Shown piece after piece: positions 4,983-6,614 of a stretch of DNA of 6,614 nt (its first letter is position 1; each line of letters starts with the position of its first letter). The notes under the pieces were generated by a model. That model was not told the DNA's origin and did not search any database. It saw only the letters and a program-made list of their open reading frames with translations. The position numbers were made by a program, and so were the translations under genes. The stretch comes from Dysgonomonas sp. GTDB lineage: Bacteria; Bacteroidota; Bacteroidia; Bacteroidales; Dysgonomonadaceae. The stretch is from NCBI GenBank assembly GCA_030151105.1, contig JASLEN010000299.1, positions 1 through 6,614 on the forward strand, read 5' to 3'.

Positions 4983-6242
4983 TTATATGCATAAGTTATT
5001 ATATATATTGCGCACCTTCTGCCCAGCATATTCCCATTTTATTTCACCCACTTCCTCTTCTCCCTCACGTCCCATGTAGTCCGCAAGTGCAGGATAGGTA
5101 CAAATAGAATGAATCATGCTCGCCATAGCATCCACATCCCAATAGTCAATTTTGATCGCATTTGTCAATATTTCGGCACACCCCGATTGTTTAGATATAA
5201 CGGTAGGAATACCACATTGCATAGCTTCTAGTGGAGAAATTCCAAATGGCTCCGATACAGATGGCATGACGTAAACATCGCTCATCTTCAACATTTCATA
5301 CACTTGTTTTCCTCTCAAGAAACCTGTAAAGTGAAATCTATCCGAAATCCCCCTCTCTGAAGCCAACAGCACCATTCGCTCATACATATCTCCACTTCCT
5401 GCCATCACAAAGCGTATATTTTTAGAATGTTCTAAAACTCGAGCTGCAGCCTCCACAAAATACTCGGGACCTTTTTGCATAGTAATTCGCCCCAAGAAAG
5501 TGACTATTTTATCATTCTCCATTTTATGAACCTTTATCGCCTCTATTTCTGGGCTAAGTGGTTCTACGGCATTATGCACGGTGGTCACCTTAGCAGGATC
5601 TTGATAGTATTTATCAATAACAATACGGCGAGTAAGTTCGCTCACACAGATAATATGATCTGCATGATCCATCCCATTCTTTTCTATAGCATACACTTGC
5701 GGATTAACCTTCCCTCTACTTCTATCAAAGTCGGTAGCATGTACATGCAGAACGAGCGGAACACCCAATACTGTTTTAGCATGTAGTCCCGCAGGATAAG
5801 TCAGCCAATCGTGAGAGTGAATAATATCATATTTATGTGTACGTGCAATTACTCCAGCCATTATAGAATAGTTGTTTATCTCCTCCAGCAGGTTCTCTGG
5901 ATATTTTCCCGAAAAATCTATTGCTCCTAAATCATTCGTATGCATATAACTGAAATCGGCATAAATATTATCTCTCATATTATAATATTCTTGCGGATCC
6001 ATATATTTCGACAGTCTTTTTTGTGCATATTCCCAATCCACATCCTTCCAGACAATGGGAGTATGACAAGCTCCTATTATTTTTGCAAAGCTCTGGTCTT
6101 CATCCCCTGATGGGCGTGGCATTACAAATGTAATATCCATATCAGGCTGCAAAGCCATCCCCTTGGTCAAGCCATAACTTGCTGTACCTAATCCTCCCAG
6201 TATATGTGGTGGAAACTCCCACCCAAACATTAATGCTTTCAT
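4983..6242 (-). CDS. GT4-type glycosyltransferase, probable glycogen synthase
   Basis: This 419-residue GT-B fold enzyme probably extends alpha-1,4-glucan chains from a nucleotide sugar in the cytoplasm. The N-terminal Rossmann domain opens with MFGWEFPPHILGGLGTAS, where GGLG at 16-19 corresponds to the glycine loop of glycogen synthases (KxGGLGD in GT5). HSHDW at 142-146, HVHATDFDRSRG at 166-177 and VSELTR at 200-205 follow. The C-terminal nucleotide-sugar domain has FLGRITMQKGPEYF at 249-262, AGSGDM at 281-286 and the E-X7-E motif EPFGISPLE with Glu331 and Glu339. The ATG at 6240-6242 is preceded by AGAGGAAAGAGAAT, whose GAGG could act as a Shine-Dalgarno, unusual for this window. Neighbours are a debranching enzyme (30 bp upstream) and a GH57 protein (15 bp downstream), which favours glycogen synthesis over a cell-surface glycan role. 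The donor sugar (ADP- or UDP-glucose) cannot be read from the sequence. Confidence 0.88.
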   Translation of the reverse strand: MKALMFGWEFPPHILGGLGTASYGLTKGMALQPDMDITFVMPRPSGDEDQSFAKIIGACHTPIVWKDVDWEYAQKRLSKYMDPQEYYNMRDNIYADFSYMHTNDLGAIDFSGKYPENLLEEINNYSIMAGVIARTHKYDIIHSHDWLTYPAGLHAKTVLGVPLVLHVHATDFDRSRGKVNPQVYAIEKNGMDHADHIICVSELTRRIVIDKYYQDPAKVTTVHNAVEPLSPEIEAIKVHKMENDKIVTFLGRITMQKGPEYFVEAAARVLEHSKNIRFVMAGSGDMYERMVLLASERGISDRFHFTGFLRGKQVYEMLKMSDVYVMPSVSEPFGISPLEAMQCGIPTVISKQSGCAEILTNAIKIDYWDVDAMASMIHSICTYPALADYMGREGEEEVGEIKWEYAGQKVRNIYNNLCI

Positions 6243-6272
6243 ATTCTCTTTCCTCTTTTATTCTTTAATATT

Positions 6273-6614
6273 TCAATACTGGTCAGCAAAAGTATCTCTC
6301 ATTTTAAGCGCCCTCAACACACCCGCTACAGCAATAGACGACGACACAGCGCCATGTCCCAGCGAAGGCATATTTCCATCATACATTTCAGATAATGATC
6401 CAATACAATTATTAGACATTTCTTCTTCAATCCCTGCCAATATTCTTTCCAAGAATGACAACCCACTTCTACTAAAGACTTTCAAGTAGGCTTCGAGATA
6501 AGGAGCTATCAGCCAAGTACGTGCCACTCCATTAAATGCAGCGTAAGTTTTTTCATCATACGAACCTTCGTATCGAGGGGCAAAACCTCCGCTCTTGGGA
6601 CTTTTCGTCCTCAA
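6273..6614 (-). CDS. Glycogen debranching enzyme (amylo-alpha-1,6-glucosidase), C-terminal fragment
   Basis: The frame is open to the right edge and ends in TGA at 6273-6275. Only the last 114 or so codons are present; the start is outside the window, and the first visible codon is TTG (Leu). The protein removes alpha-1,6-linked glucose at glycogen branch points. The fragment matches the C-terminal (alpha/alpha)6-barrel region of the GDE_C family: LRTKSP at 1-6 and RYEGSYDE at 14-21 correspond to the usual LRTLSP and RYEGD segments, WLIAPYLEAYLK at 34-45 to WLLGPYVEAYLR, and SLSEMYDGNMP at 73-83 to the ISEIFDGDPP block whose Glu (here 76) lies at about the catalytic-base position of GH133. 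The otherwise conserved HNGTVWPW is replaced by FNGVARTW at 27-34. It overlaps nothing and lies 30 bp before the glycosyltransferase gene, probably as an upstream member of the same operon. Confidence 0.85.
   Translation of the reverse strand: MRTKSPKSGGFAPRYEGSYDEKTYAAFNGVARTWLIAPYLEAYLKVFSRSGLSFLERILAGIEEEMSNNCIGSLSEMYDGNMPSLGHGAVSSSIAVAGVLRALKMRDTFADQY

Noticed and set aside
5475..5786. Plus-strand ORF of 103 codons
   Set aside because: Antisense to the core of the glycosyltransferase gene, with no family features.

Overview
The window is a stretch of a Bacteroidales (phylum Bacteroidota) chromosome in which every gene lies on the minus strand. The assignment rests on the family-typical sequences of L13, S9, S2 and EF-Ts, the gene order rplM-rpsI-rpsB-tsf, A-rich translation starts mostly without Shine-Dalgarno sequences, a Bacteroidota-type promoter (TTTG, 19 nt, TATCTTTG) and AT-rich DNA. 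The genus cannot be fixed. A 274-residue EF-Ts without a long insertion recalls the Porphyromonas/Dysgonomonas/Parabacteroides side of the order rather than Bacteroides proper, but this is from memory only.

In the direction of transcription (right to left), the first unit is a glycogen/alpha-glucan cluster. It holds the C-terminal end of a glycogen debranching enzyme (6273 to the window edge), a GT4/GT5-type glycosyltransferase that is probably a glycogen synthase (4983-6242), and a GH57 alpha-amylase-family protein (3618-4967). Spacings of 30 and 15 bp suggest one operon. Together the genes point to building, trimming and remodelling of intracellular glycogen. The GH57 protein is unusual: it keeps the HQP motif and the nucleophile Glu, but has Asn where active members have the catalytic Asp.

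A 195-bp spacer (3423-3617) holds the promoter of the second unit and a leader of about 125 nt. Then follow rplM (GTG start, stop codon directly before it), rpsI (5 bp later), a 195-bp spacer with a foldable leader, rpsB, a 124-bp spacer with a terminator-like hairpin, tsf, and a strong intrinsic terminator at 527-558. These genes supply ribosomal proteins L13, S9 and S2 and the EF-Tu exchange factor. The two folded spacers suggest that rpsB and tsf output is adjusted separately from rplM-rpsI.

Last comes the start of an integral membrane protein gene of unknown function (488 down to the left edge), open to the end of the window. No mobile element, CRISPR array, tRNA or rRNA was seen, and no gene-free stretch exceeds 200 bp. 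I found no clearly undescribed system. The points most worth checking are the altered GH57 active site and the RNA structures around rpsB.
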